Below, piece after piece: positions 45,484 to 57,200 of a DNA stretch of 64,000 nucleotides; within the stretch, counting starts at the first letter, position 1; every line of letters starts with the position of its first letter. Made by a program: the position numbers and the translations under genes. The notes beneath the pieces were generated by a model that saw only the letters and a list, made by a program, of their open reading frames with translations, did not search any database and had not been told where the DNA came from. The DNA comes from Mucidula mucida (taxonomy: Eukaryota; Basidiomycota; Agaricomycetes; Agaricales; Physalacriaceae): the NCBI GenBank assembly GCA_015501055.1, contig JADNYV010000010.1, positions 62,001-126,000 of the forward strand, in the 5' to 3' direction.

Positions 45484-47914
45484 TTACCGAGGAGTATATA
45501 CAGGCGGAAGCTCATCCGGGATATCCATATCCTCCTCCTCCATATGCGAATGAGAATGAGAACTATGGCCCTCGCTCGGCTCGGGCGTGTACATCCTAAA
45601 GCCACTATCGCGATGCACGACAGGCGCTCGACGCACAGACCCAGACGTCGACAGTCCGTCCACCGACAGCACCAACAGCCCATCAGGTGGTCGTTTGGCG
45701 TCACGCTCGGACAACGACCGTCCATCATCCGAGGAGGCTGCTTGGTAATTTCTGGGGTCAGGAAGCGGCCGGGAAGAACCACCAGAGGATGTAGACGAAT
45801 GTCGATGGGAAGTGCTTGCGAAAGCAGGATTAGGCGGGGCGTATGAAGAGGAAGCTGTAGCTGCCCAATCATCATGAGACGCGAATCAAGGTTGTGAACA
45901 AAATGACACTCTTACCGGGGTTACTTTGGGTTTACCATACCGAGTCGGTGGGAGGAAATAGTCATTATACTCGTTCACGGTGACGTTGTGCAAATCCGTC
46001 GAAAGTGTGCGCTTCTTCAAATCGGAGAGAGGCGGGAAATATCCTTCTGACGGGTCCAGAGCATGCAAGACTGTTTGCCGCGATGTCGTGGACATGTCGG
46101 AAGTGGACATATGACTCCCCGTTACAGAGGTTGGGAAGCGAGTGGCGTACCCAGGCGGGCCTATCAACGTATGTTTAATCAAGAGAACAATGCCGGAAGC
46201 AATGAAAGACCTACTACTCGGGAGATCATACGAAATTTCTGATTGCGCTTCACTACTCGTCACCACACTCTGCATCTTGGATTTCCTCCTCGGCACAAAT
46301 GAGCCAAACTCGGAAGGAAGAGAGTCCGTTCTCTGCCCACGTACGAGGCTGGTCTTGCTGCTGACAGATCCGTGGGAGCCAATGGTAGTCGGGGAAGGAA
46401 CATGGACTAAAGACAACGTGAGAAGACATGCACAAAGAGAAATGGGGTACTTGCAAGGATCGTCGTATACGGCATACACATCTGACTCCGTGTACTGGCC
46501 CGATGAAGATGAAGAACTTGCACCCATAGACATATGATGCTCTCTTCTTGGATCAGAATATAGCACCTCCTCATCAGAATGGTGTTTGTGGACACTTCTC
46601 ATCCTGGCATGCGTGGAAGGTCGAGCTGATGATGAAAAAGTGGTCGGAGAGCCCGGATCCATGTCCTGTTCCGTAGAATAGTGGAATGTGGCGGCAGACG
46701 GGGTTGGGGGGTAGGACGGAGAATAAACTATTTGATAATTGACATACGAGACGGACAGCTGGAATCGAAAGACTTACAAGATCCAGTGTCATCTGGCTTC
46801 GATGTCGTCTTTGATGTTGGGGCTTTCCATTTACGTCGAAAGAACCAGAATGCCAAGGCTAGAGCTGCGAGTAATACCGCCCCTCCCACAGCAGCCCCAA
46901 TGATTATAGAAGTGGGAGGGCCAGAATGCCCATCCGCGATGCCAGGATCGTTCTTTGTGGCAGGGTTCGAGCGCACAATGAAATAATCGATGGAGACCGG
47001 CGCGTCTGACCGTGCCGTCATAACAAGGGTGTGCTCGGTCTGGTCTAGGGTTTTGAGGAGAAAAATTCAACGTTGTGCTGCACGACATTGGAGGACGGCG
47101 CATTGAAGATTTCTGCATCTCCGCCATCAAGAGAGAAAGCGGCTTGCGTGGGGACGTTGCTATCCACTCGCCCGTAAACAGATGCTTTGGAACCTAAATT
47201 TTGTCAGTGATAATTGATGTGGCAAAACTGTTACCGCACCTGTGAACTTTAGACGTAATGACGCATCCTTCTGGAGGACGTGGCGTGTCGAATTAAAGTC
47301 ACCATCTTCGCCATTTTGTGTCCATTGACCATTCCATTCAACCTGACCGCTTGTGTCGTCGATGAAGTACTTGGCTCCTGATGGCGCATTACTTGAAGGT
47401 TCATAGAGAATGTAGTCAAACCACAGATACGGGTCTGAGGAGGAATTGCCCGAGCATGATTCGACGGAATAAAGGAGTGTGTGATTGGTGTCCGCCAAAC
47501 GCGTTGAGGACCAGATAGTCTGTTGATGGGAGGTTGCTGTGACGGAGGGCGAATTAAATTTGTGTTCGTCGCCGTCCAGAGAGACGGCGACAGAGCAGGA
47601 CCCGCCAGCGTCCAAGTTCCCAATTAATGAGATGGATGTCCCTAAATAATATAAGTATGTAACGGAGAGGCGCTGCGAGATAGGGACGACTACGCACCAG
47701 TGAAGCGGAAGGCCATCGAGGAAGCGGAGACATTGGATGCGTGTACGCTCTGGCCATAATCACTGCCAGCCCCCGCCACAGACCACTGCCCAGTATAATT
47801 GAGCTGGGCATCCTGGTCATCGACTATGATGTACGCATTAGACATGAAGAACAGGAAGGAACTAAGGAAAGGTAAGGTAACGAGCGTGGAGGAAGAAGAC
47901 AAGCTTAAGATCAC
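45484..47914 (-). CDS. Single-pass membrane protein with two Ig-like/sugar-binding-like outer domains and PPxY tail
   Basis: A signal-peptide-like segment (LVTLPFLSSFLFFMSNAYII) precedes two related beta-rich outer domains. Domain 1 begins VDDQDAQLNYTGQWSVAG, domain 2 FIDDTSGQVEWNGQWTQNGE; both have D-x-x-G/A-x-x-x-Y/W-x-G-x-W and end with FRFTG or LKFTG. A membrane helix follows (IIIGAAVGGAVLLAALALAF) with a stop-transfer WFFRRKWK. The long cytoplasmic tail is Ser/Pro rich and ends DELPPVYTPR, containing a PPxY motif that could bind WW-domain ubiquitin ligases. In-frame ATGs near the 5' end are absent except 47845, inside the hydrophobic segment, so the true start probably lies on an upstream exon. 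Several introns. Architecture common in Agaricomycetes; role likely at the cell surface, not known. Confidence 0.65.
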
Positions 47915-48754
47915 GTACCGTGTGTTTTTGGTTCCCTGCCTGTCGAATCAGGGCGCTAATGAAGAAGAGGGTGATGATGCGCTGGATGACATCCCGCGGT
48001 GATCGAATCGTTTCATATTAACGTGAGTCCACAAAGTTCTCTGCAGCCTCTCCGTTGGATAGTACGCCGACTAGTAGACGACCTATGATGTTGTGGAGGA
48101 ATCCGATTTCACGGTGACGCGAATCTCGGACGGGTATCAATCTCCGGCCCTTGTGTATGTCTGTTCCAGAGTCCAGAAGTGCGCAACTGCAACAGGAGGG
48201 GTGTCAAGAGGTAACGGTTCACATATTCAAGCATCAAGTCAACAGTAGGAAATGTCCATGGCCAAATGGTCAAAGTTGAAGATAAAGGGGTTACGGCATC
48301 TGCCGGCGGCGCGTTCGCGTGAACTCAGGCTGCAGCTTCCAGGCGCGTTGCAGTCAAAAGCGCGAAATTATCAAAGAACATTGATGTATTGCAAGTTCAT
48401 GTTGACCTCGACAGTTAATATTCTCCCAATGCTTTCCTTCCGCCTTTCGACCGGATCATGCAGACATCGAAAGCTTCCAATCAACTATTGATACTCATTG
48501 TGGTGGAGATACTCAATGGACGATGCACGGTTGTGATGAGAGATTGTATGCTATCATTCGTAGCACAAATGCTCAAGTCCGCTATGCACGTACGGTATGT
48601 GTTGTGTCGACCGTGAGAAAAACTCAAAATGGAACTCTTCTACCGACTACGACGCGTCTTTTGCTGAGCTCAACTTCTCTTTACTTGGGTTTGCATCTTT
48701 TGAACTCTCGTAAATGTCAAACCAACGTCTAGCATAGCCTGCCCTCCGCACCTT
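47915..48754. other. Intergenic region, divergent promoters
   Basis: About 840 bases between the surface protein gene (minus) and the first chromodomain gene (plus). No open frame with recognisable features. It may hold the unplaced 5' exon of the surface protein gene. Confidence 0.4.
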
Positions 48755-50407
48755 ATGGCGCCTATTCGCGAACGCGAAGGCTCCGACGCTTCCTCCACTC
48801 TATACTCCCCGTTCCCCTTCTCACGAGCTAGCACTGCCCGACAAACACGAAAGGGCTATAGCCTAGACGGTACTCCCTTCGGCTCACCAGTCCCAGAGAT
48901 CACTATTCCCGTCTATCACAACATTGACCTACTTGGACCACTGTCACCCTTGACTGATAGTGACGTTGACGCGGAAGGAGAAACAGACGTGGAAGAGGAA
49001 GAAGATTTGACTCGGCGTCAACTCCAAGAATCACTCGCTGAGCTTGAACCCGACGATGAGGAAACACCAGGCTCGTCCGGATCCATTCCCTTCATGTCGG
49101 CTGTGACAGCGCCCTTGCACGACCCGATAACCGTCAGAGGACAGACGCTCAGACCAAACATAGTCTACAACGTCTTCTTATGGCTCTCCGCGGAACGGCT
49201 CGGCATCACGAAGAGACGATGGTTGGGATTTCCCTCGCCGTAAGTGACCTGTTCGTACGCGTGATTAGTTATGAACTCACGTTGTAGATGGACAATCAAC
49301 AAGCTCCTCCAAAGAGAATTCTTTTGCAACACATTCCGCATCCTCGATCGAACAGCTCAATACCTCATCACTGAGGTTATCGAGAAAGGCTCGCAGGAAC
49401 CGAGAGAGTTGCTTTTCCGCACCCTTCTTTTCACCACGTTCAACAAGATCGCGACTTGGGAGTTGTTGGCTGAGAAGATTCCGTCGTTGACCTGGGCTAC
49501 CTATAAGCGGAAGCGATATGAAAAGGTGCTTGACACTGCGAAGAAAAGTGGTACGAGCTTGTTCTCGGCCGCGTACCAAAAGCAGAACGGGTTCTCTCAG
49601 CAGAAACGCAATGGCAGCACTGTCGACATGTGGCGGCATCACCTCGATATCGTCGAGGAAATGATGGGTGGAGATGTGCTTTTGAACAAGCTCCGGGCGC
49701 CGAATGTCTATCTCGACGATATCTTCGATTTCTGCAAAGACACCTTTTGGGGATTCGGCGACTTCAACACGTACCAACTCATCTTAAATCTCGGCTACAC
49801 CAATCTCTCAACACATTCGTCTTGGGACTTTGTAGTTCTCGGTCCAGGAGCGCGTTCTTGCCTTTACAAGATGTTCGGAGACCGCATCCTCGACGCGGAG
49901 AAGAAAGAGGCGGATATTTTCCAGGCTGCGCTTCGCAAGATCACGAGGTACCTCCCCGAGGATTTGGCGCGTCTTGGGTTCCAGTTCGAGGGCATCGATG
50001 CAGAGCACCGCGCGATGGAGCTCGCCGATGTGGAACACATGTTATGTGAAACGGACAAGTACGCGAGAGTGGTGTTTCCATGGATGAAAGGCCTCGACAA
50101 GGCGCACACTCTGCGGCTTCGAGAGCGGTTTGGGAGAAGGAGTCCGCCAGGATGTGTCTTTCCGAAGGCTTGGGATGTGCGGAGGAGCCTGAAGGATGTG
50201 AGAATTCGGAGGTGGGATCCGTTGGGTGATTATGTTGTGGACTGTATAAGGGACCATCGACAGGCAGCGGATGGGTCGTATGAGTTTCTGGTTGCGTGGG
50301 AGGACTATCCTGCGGAGATGGATACGTGGGAGCCGGCGGGGAACTTGAAGAAGTTGAGTATCTTGGAGTATCTTGAGGACCGCCGTGTTGTCCTTCCTGG
50401 ATTTTGA
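48755..50407 (+). CDS. DNA base hypermodification-like (5-hmdU kinase helical) domain fused to chromodomain, copy 1
   Basis: Two exons. Exon 1 starts MAPIREREGSDASSTLYSPF; a disordered acidic region (about residues 70-110) precedes LHDPITVRGQTLRPNIVYNV. The intron lies after FPSP and exon 2 opens WTINKLLQREFFCNTFRILD. The middle (residues about 170-460) matches what I recall of the family named 5-hmdU DNA kinase helical domain or putative DNA base hypermodification protein: REFFCNTFRILDRTAQYLI, RELLFRTLLFTTFNKIATWE, GFGDFNTYQLILNLGYT (helix-hairpin-helix-like), DFVVLGPGARSCLYKMFG and ELADVEHMLCETDKYARVVF. The C terminus (about residues 480-535) is a chromodomain with aromatic cage positions: DYVVDCIRD, YEFLVAWEDYP, DTWEPAGNLKK. 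There is no P-loop kinase motif. Family members act in, or are predicted for, phage thymine hypermodification; here a nuclear, chromatin-bound DNA modification or repair role is inferred. Complete and uninterrupted. Confidence 0.72.
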
Positions 50408-51507
50408 ACTGTAGCATATTCGAGTATATTTGTATATCTTTGGTACACGGTAAATAGTCGTTATGTAGTGTATTTTAGCTTTCTTGTCAATGCGCTGATA
50501 GATTTAATTGCTCTAGATTCAGTGGCGGCGCGTACTATTTTGAGGCAGCTCGTGCAGTGATACCGGTGGTTTACAAGGGGGTTTGCTTAGGGGGCTGGAA
50601 GGTGTGCAGAAAAGAGTTTTACCACTGCGTTTTCTGTTTGAATTCAAGCAGCAGTCTCGGTATACTTGGAAAGAGATCGTCGTTTGGGGAAAAGTCTATC
50701 AGTGCGCCACAAATCACATGTATGTTGTACTTTCTTCTTGCCACCATGTACTACTTTGTCTACAAAGGTGGCAAGCAGAGGGGTTATGCATCTCTTCCAG
50801 CTGCTTTGTCGGTTAATGTGGCTCGGGTTCTTACTGCGTGTTGATCAAACGACCATGACGACTCACGCGGCACCGTTTGGTGCATTTTAGTATTCCGGAG
50901 ACTGGGAGATATGCTAACTTGGCTGTGCATGACTCCTTCTGTAATATGTTGTGTTCCTCAGAAGCCCACTCTCTCGGCGCTATAGCTATCTCTAGATCAT
51001 ACATCTCCCAGTACCGGGGTCCTTTGACCAGTGGACAATTGAACTTAAGTGACTCAGATCTAGTATCTGGATAAATTCTGGGTCACCCAAGCTTGCGCAC
51101 TGCTACTGAGCTATCAACGAACCGAGGACTTGCACCCCTTGGTCTGAGCTATGTCGTCTAGTAAGTAGTAAATCGTTCTAGAAGTGCTGCGCTCATCAAT
51201 GTATGTATCACTCATCACTAGAAGTGTGGACAAATATAGAATAGCACATGTACGCCATACCGCGTCGTTGGACGCGAAGGAGAAAAAGCCGACATTTCGC
51301 GTTTAAGTGTGAGCGTCGCACTCATGGTGACACTCTTCAGTGGCCTTGCGGCGTGAGAACTTGATCAGGACTGATTTTCATCCCTTGTTCTTCGACGCGT
51401 CGTTTTTTGAACTTTCTGGCGGTCTTTCAGGTTCTCTTCTCTGCTTTCCGTGACGTCTCTGTAGACTAACAAGCCTTGTTCCAGAACGACTAGCGTGAAA
51501 TTGGCAT
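50408..51507. other. Spacer between the two chromodomain genes
   Basis: About 1.1 kb. The open frames at 50557-50890 show no domain and overlap in different registers. No repeat shared with the flanking genes was seen. The right part should carry the promoter of copy 2. Confidence 0.4.
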
Positions 51508-53045
51508 ATGCCCCCCTATCGCTCGGCGGTTGCGCCTCTGTTCGCGCTACTTCTGGACGTTCTGCGCGTTCCATCAACGCTAAAGAACTCGCACGTCAGC
51601 AGCAAGTCGCAGACCCCTTCCAGCTCATTCTGCACGCGTTGCGCCTCCCAATCCTCCTCCTCTCTTGATGCCGACGCCGATTTTGATTCAGACTTTGCAG
51701 AGCCTGCGCGTAAGCAAGGTGTCCCCGGATCCCTTCCTTTCACCGTAGCCACCGAAGCACCCCTACGCGAGTCCATCATCATTCAAGGGCAGGTCCTCAA
51801 TCCGACAATAGGGCTAAACGTCCTATGGTGGATGCTTGCAGAAAGAGTTAACGTGTTTCTATACCGCCAATCTGGCGCGCCCGGTCCGTGAGTGTTACTA
51901 TTATATGGACATCAGATGTGATTGACGGATCCTGTCTTTAGTTGGACCGACAACGTGCACTTGCGACAAATGTACACCTGTAATTCTTTCCGCGTCCTCG
52001 ACAAGGCCTGTCAGTTTCTTATCAAGGAGGTCATCCAGAAAGGCTCTCAGAAACCCAGGGAAATCCTCTTTCGTATCTTGCTCTACAACACGTTCACGCT
52101 CCCAGAGACGTGGATCCTGCTTGAAAAGGCTCTTGGTCCTCTCACTTGGGCAGCGTACGACCCAGCCGCCTATCGCACCGTCCTCGATGAAGCCAGAGCA
52201 AACGGCGTCACGCTTTTCACCGCCGCCTTCCAGAAACAGCCAGGAGGCAGAGGCACAATCATGCATCATCATCAACTGTCCATCCTCGAGAGAATGATGG
52301 CCAACGACAATCTGCTACAGCGTCTTCAAGCTCCTGGTGTGTATGCCAGAGATATCTTTGACTATTTGAAGACGTATCCCAGTGTTGGCGACTTCAACGC
52401 GTACCAACTCGTCCTCAATCTTGGCTATTCGAAGCTTCTCATCTTCAACGGCGATGATTTCGTTATTGCTGGCTGCGGAGCGTCCTCTGGGTGTCTCAAG
52501 TGTTCGGCAAGTCGATGGCCAAAGCCAAGACCGTGGAGGGAGTCAAGGACACCATTGAAGAGGATATTATGCGGTGGATGTGCGACAACCAGGAAGCCGA
52601 GTTTGCTCGCTTGGGGATTACATTCACCGGGGTGAACAAGCAGCTTCGTCGTCTGGAGCTTGCTGACTTTGAGCACGCGGTTTGTGAGGTCGACAAGTTC
52701 CTTAGGCTCACGCATCCTCACCTCAAGGGGTCGGACGACCGTACGAAAAGCAAACGGTCATTTCATGGCAAGGCGCGACCCATGCCGCCCGTTGTTCTGC
52801 CCAAAGTGTGGGCGCGCCGGCGCAAGATGGCGGTGAGGATTAGGCCTGTGCGGGAGGAGGACGAGCCGGTGTGGGTGATTGAGAAAATCGTTGAGCGCCA
52901 GATGGTTGATGGCATAATGATGTATCATGTCTTTTGGAAGGGGTGGGAAGAGAAGGACATGACCTGGGAGCCGGAATACAAGTTGGTGGAGGATATTCCG
53001 GACATGATGAAGCGGTGGCTCAAGGAGCACGGACATAGTCAATAG
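51508..53045 (+). pseudogene. DNA base hypermodification-like domain fused to chromodomain, copy 2, apparent frameshift
   Basis: Same architecture as copy 1. Exon 1 starts MPPYRSAVAPLFALLLDVLR, has an acidic stretch and then PLRESIIIQGQVLNPTIGLN. The intron (about 51890-51941) lies after GAPGP and exon 2 opens WTDNVHLRQMYTCNSFRVLD: same site and phase as copy 1. Motifs: REILFRILLYNTFTLPETWI, PSVGDFNAYQLVLNLGYS, GDDFVIAGCGASSG. At a GGG run (52489-52491) the frame is lost; coding continues one register over with VSQVFGKSMAKAKTVEGV, RRLELADFEHAVCEVDKFLR and the chromodomain (VWVIEKIVERQ, YHVFWKGWEEKDMTWEPEYK), stop TAG at 53043-53045. One missing G explains it, by real mutation or base-calling error; no intron fits. 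If real, the product would lose part of the domain and the chromodomain. Conserved reading frame on both sides argues for recent loss or an error. Confidence 0.68.
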
Positions 53046-53201
53046 ATGGGACACTTTACGCTTTCGCATTGCTTTCGTTGTCACCTCCAGTATATATCTT
53101 TTTTATATTTTTGTCGTATCTAGTACGTTGTACACACCTAACTCATATTTACTGATCGCTGTTCGAGTGGCGTCATCACCAGGCCTTGATCACGAACCAC
53201 C

Positions 53202-54138
53202 ATGCCCGCACCGTCCAACGAATCAAATTTCCGTTCGAATCTCTCACAGTTCCGATGGGCTAGAGGGCAGACCGACGACTCGCAGCAGCAGCAGCCCCCG
53301 CAGCAACAGGCGTCCGCCAACCCATTCTCCCGCTTCTACAACGCCGTCGCCGGAGATTATGTCCCATTGCGCTCCAACGAGCGGACAAACGAGGAGGAGG
53401 CGTGGTTCGCGCTGTCGAGCTGGGAACGGTGCGCTTTCTGGCTATTCAGAGAGAGAGAGATGCTGAATTATGATGGTGTGTAGACTGCTGGGATTCGGCG
53501 CTTGTCTTGTCGGTGCGGCGGTGTGTTTCTTTATCGCGTTCTTGACGCTTATGAGGTGTGCAATCCACACCATTTTATATGAGGCTTTGTTTTGATGGGG
53601 TTTAGACCGTCCAAGTTTGCGCTAGCATTCAGGTGTGTCTTCGCGTCCCCCCCGCATACGCAAAATAGCTTATACTAGTCTTCAGCCTAGGCAGTCTTCT
53701 CGTGATGTTTGGGTGCGCAATCAATCATCTTCGTTTTGCCTGGCTCAATTTCTTGGACCAGGTTCTCCGTATTAATAGGGCCCATAAATCACCTCAAACA
53801 TCTCGTCTCAAAGGAGCGACTACCGTTCACAGCAGTCTACTTTGCAAGTCTCGGTCTGACACTATATTTCTCTCTCGGGGTGCGCGCGTTTGTTTCATTG
53901 AATCTGCCCGCAACCTCACCTATTGCTCCAGCTTCATTCGTTTCTTGGTTCACTAATAAGTGGCGTCGTTCAAGTAGGCTCTTCCTCCGTAACCCCCCCC
54001 CATCAGTTGACCTCACACTGCCTCCAGGTCGTCGCGCTTATTGCATACGTTCTTGCATACTTCCCTGGTGGCACTTCCACACTACTACTTGGCGGACAGA
54101 TGGCAATGCGGGGCGCAAGCAGCCTTCTACCACGTTAA
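53202..54138 (+). CDS. SFT2: Vesicle transport protein SFT2 (GOT1/SFT2 family)
   Basis: ATG at 53202 in a good context (accaccATG). The cytoplasmic N terminus is Gln/Pro rich (SQQQQPPQQQASANPFSRF). Four membrane helices follow, split by short introns: LGFGACLVGAAVCFFIAFLT, PSKFALAFSLGSLLVMFG, FSVLIGPINHLKHLVSKERL with FTAVYFASLGLTLYFSLG, and VVALIAYVLAYFPGGTSTLL. The family hallmark YFPGG-x-x-x-L then GGQMAMRGASSLLP ends the protein, TAA at 54136-54138. It acts in fusion of endosome-derived vesicles with the Golgi. The exon junctions (near 53430, 53556, 53631, 53714, 53881) are GT..AG. The gene converges with NUP192, with about 100 bp between stops. Confidence 0.9.
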
Positions 54139-54236
54139 CAGTCCTCACACTTTCTCCTGTGTATTTGTGGATTAATACAGATTTCGGATGCAAAAATACA
54201 GTGTACATATGCTAACACGCCATATTTTCAAAACAA

Positions 54237-57200
54237 TCATGAAATCATCGACATATCGTCGCCCTCATCATTTTGGTGCAGGCCGACAGTGTCCCGTAAC
54301 CGTCGGTCCATAATTTCCATGTAGGCCTGGTTATCGCGCCAGTCCTCGCCAAGTCTCTGTGAATGGATCAATTCAGATCCAATGGATGTGGTGAAGCAAC
54401 AACGCACAACAGTTCTCAACCTTTGCAACACGGGCTGAAGGCTCCTTCCGAGTTCTTGCCGGAACGAGTCTGGCTCGGGCATCGATAACAATCGTATCGC
54501 ATAGCTTTTGCCTTCCGCAGGCTTGACATGATGTCCATCGCAATAGTACATTGCATGCCTCCACAGCAGCAAGAGCACCATCTCAGCCGTATGGATAACG
54601 ATCTTCACGTCCTTTTTGAGACCCTCCTCCAGTCGCTCGTATTCCTGGCAGACGAGGGTCCGCTTTTGATTGATATTAAGCTCCTGCAAAACTGCCGGCT
54701 CCAAATGAACGACCTGAACACGCAATGGTCAGCACCCGCGCGCGCGATATGAAAGAAATGCCTGCCCAACCTCTTGGATATTTTCGACAGTGACGTGCTC
54801 CCGTGCAGATAGCTCCGAAGCGATGAAGGCCATCTGGTTCAGCATTGCCTCAAGATCGCCCAGAACGTCATTCAGAGCTTGGATCGCATCGCCCAGGGTG
54901 GGCAGTGTCGCTATAGGCAGAGTTTTCAATACGGGGATGTCATCAAATGCCCTGGAAATAACGCACCAATGAAATGCGAGCTGCGCTCATCCAACCTAGG
55001 TACTGCCGTTGAAGGCGCCAACATCACGTTAATTTCTGGTTCTGCCGGCAAACATAAGGGATGAGTCTAAATGCACAAGGGTTAGCAAAATGACGAACTA
55101 ACCCGTAAAGTCATTAGCAGCGCCCAAGTATGCAACGACGGCTTTTCGAACAAGGCGCTCTTTTTGGCGAACAGCCGCTTGAAACTTGGACTCTGATCCG
55201 AAACCTACCAGTGATTGCATTTTAGTTTTATTACGCGGGAACAATTCAAAAATACCTGACGAAAGTGCATTCGAGCTGGCAATCTCCGCGTCTGTTATCG
55301 GTCGCACGTTTTCAACCCAGTGCCCTGCCCTAAGGTATTGCGTAGAAAGAGCCAAAATGGCAGCATGGATGGCGCCAAACCCAGAACCTGTAGATGCCTA
55401 ACTCGAACAGTCAGGACGTTCAGCTCGTATCGGCCGAAATTGAAAAGGGCAAACCAGATCCGTCTTTGGCACTACGTGCAGAACGTTGGTCGACAGGGAG
55501 ATCAGCAGGTGAATCTCCTCCAAAAGTGAAAGCGACAAGTCTTCAGTTTCATTTTTCAATAAAATGACGATAGTAGGGCTGTGCTTGGACAGGAAGTCTA
55601 ATGCCTACGCCAAAGGTTAGTTAGCACTGTTCCCATCGATAGTACAGAATCAGGTACCTGGTTCGTGGCAGACGCATGCTTTGAACCAAGGGTGGCAACA
55701 ATAGCATTCACAAGTTCGACAGCGGGCATAAAGAGCTGATGATACCGCTGAACCGCAGACGGCAAAAAAGTGTCTTGGTCTAACGAAAAGGAGGAAATGT
55801 CAGGACACACGCGCAGAGTATCCGTAAAGTAGTTACACATACCCATAAAGTCCTGATCTCCTTCAGGTCTAGCGTCGAGATAGTCGCATCTGCCCAACAC
55901 TGAAATAATGTTGGCATCCAATAATCGCTCGGCGCCAGCCCTTGAATGTGCTATCCGAATGAAGAGTGACATTTTCGACTCATAAACGTAAAGCGCGTTG
56001 AGATCATCTATTGAATCAATGCCGTTAAGTAAAAACTGTGCATTAACAAACACACATCTAGAGGCTTACCAGGATCAGGTTTGAGGATAGCCTGCAGATT
56101 CAGATCCGACTCCCCAACACCGTGGATAAAGTTGGTCAGGATGCCATGTCGTACGAGATAGGTCAAAACAAGGTATTGCTTCTCGGCCACTGATAACTGG
56201 CACAAAGAAGTCAACAAGTTGAATGCCACTGTCTTCCATACTTCCGACCCATCAATGGCGTCTCGAGCAATGGTTGTAACGAGTCGCTCAAGACCGCCCT
56301 TCATCAAAGCCAAACTGTTGGCCTGGATCGGCGAAGACGAGGACTGCCGGCCTTGAGGGATGAGAGCCTGATTGTCGTCGAAGAAGGTTTCACGGGCAGT
56401 GGCAGCCAGGGACATTGACATGGACAGACCATTCGGCAGAGAGGAGGCGGTAGAGGAGGAAGGAGAGATGAGGTGGATGTATTCGCAATCGACGCGTAAA
56501 GATTACCTCGAACGAGCTCTAAACGGCTGTTATCGATGATACATTCCAAAATGTTCTTCAAAATAGTGTACAGCCGCTCAGCGGGGAGAACGTTGCTCTC
56601 TGCATCTCCGGAAAGCGAGGAAAGGACGATTTGCTGCTGTCGGTCTTCGCGAAGTTTAGTAATCGCAGATAGCGTCATTTCCGCCAAGACCACCGCCGTA
56701 GAGTCTTCCACTTCAGAGGAGTGGAGGATGGTCGGTAATATTTGGAGAAGGTCGAACAGCGTGTTCTCCCGTAGATCGTGCGGTAGACGATGGAAACAGC
56801 GGAGAAGCGCCATGTCCAACATCTTTCGCCAGGATTCGAAGCCTGTCGCCGCAGCGTACACAACCTCCCGTCGGTGGTTTTCCACAGCACAGCTCTCCAG
56901 TATATACTGAGATTCAAGCGCGACCTGCTCCATATTTGCCGGAGTTGCGACTTTGCTCTGCGCCACTAATGAACGACGAGCAAAAGTCAACAACGAAAGC
57001 AGAGCCCCCCTATCGATGACTTCGCATCCCGAACTGTCTTTCCGTGTACATGAATGCAGAGGGAGTTGCGCGAGGTATTTGACATCTACAGGCTTGACAG
57101 TCAGATGGTCGGACCAGTCGAAAGCCAATGAATGCAGGTATTCAATGATCCGCATATTCGATTGCCCAACTTCTCGGAAGGTGTCGAAGATCGCGTCTTG

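Noticed and set aside
49277..50417. Long antisense frames over the first chromodomain gene
   Set aside because: They mirror the codon pattern of the plus-strand exon, which has recognisable domains.
51060..51175. tRNA-like stretch in the spacer between the chromodomain genes
   Set aside because: It does not fold into a standard cloverleaf by eye and lacks a proper T arm.
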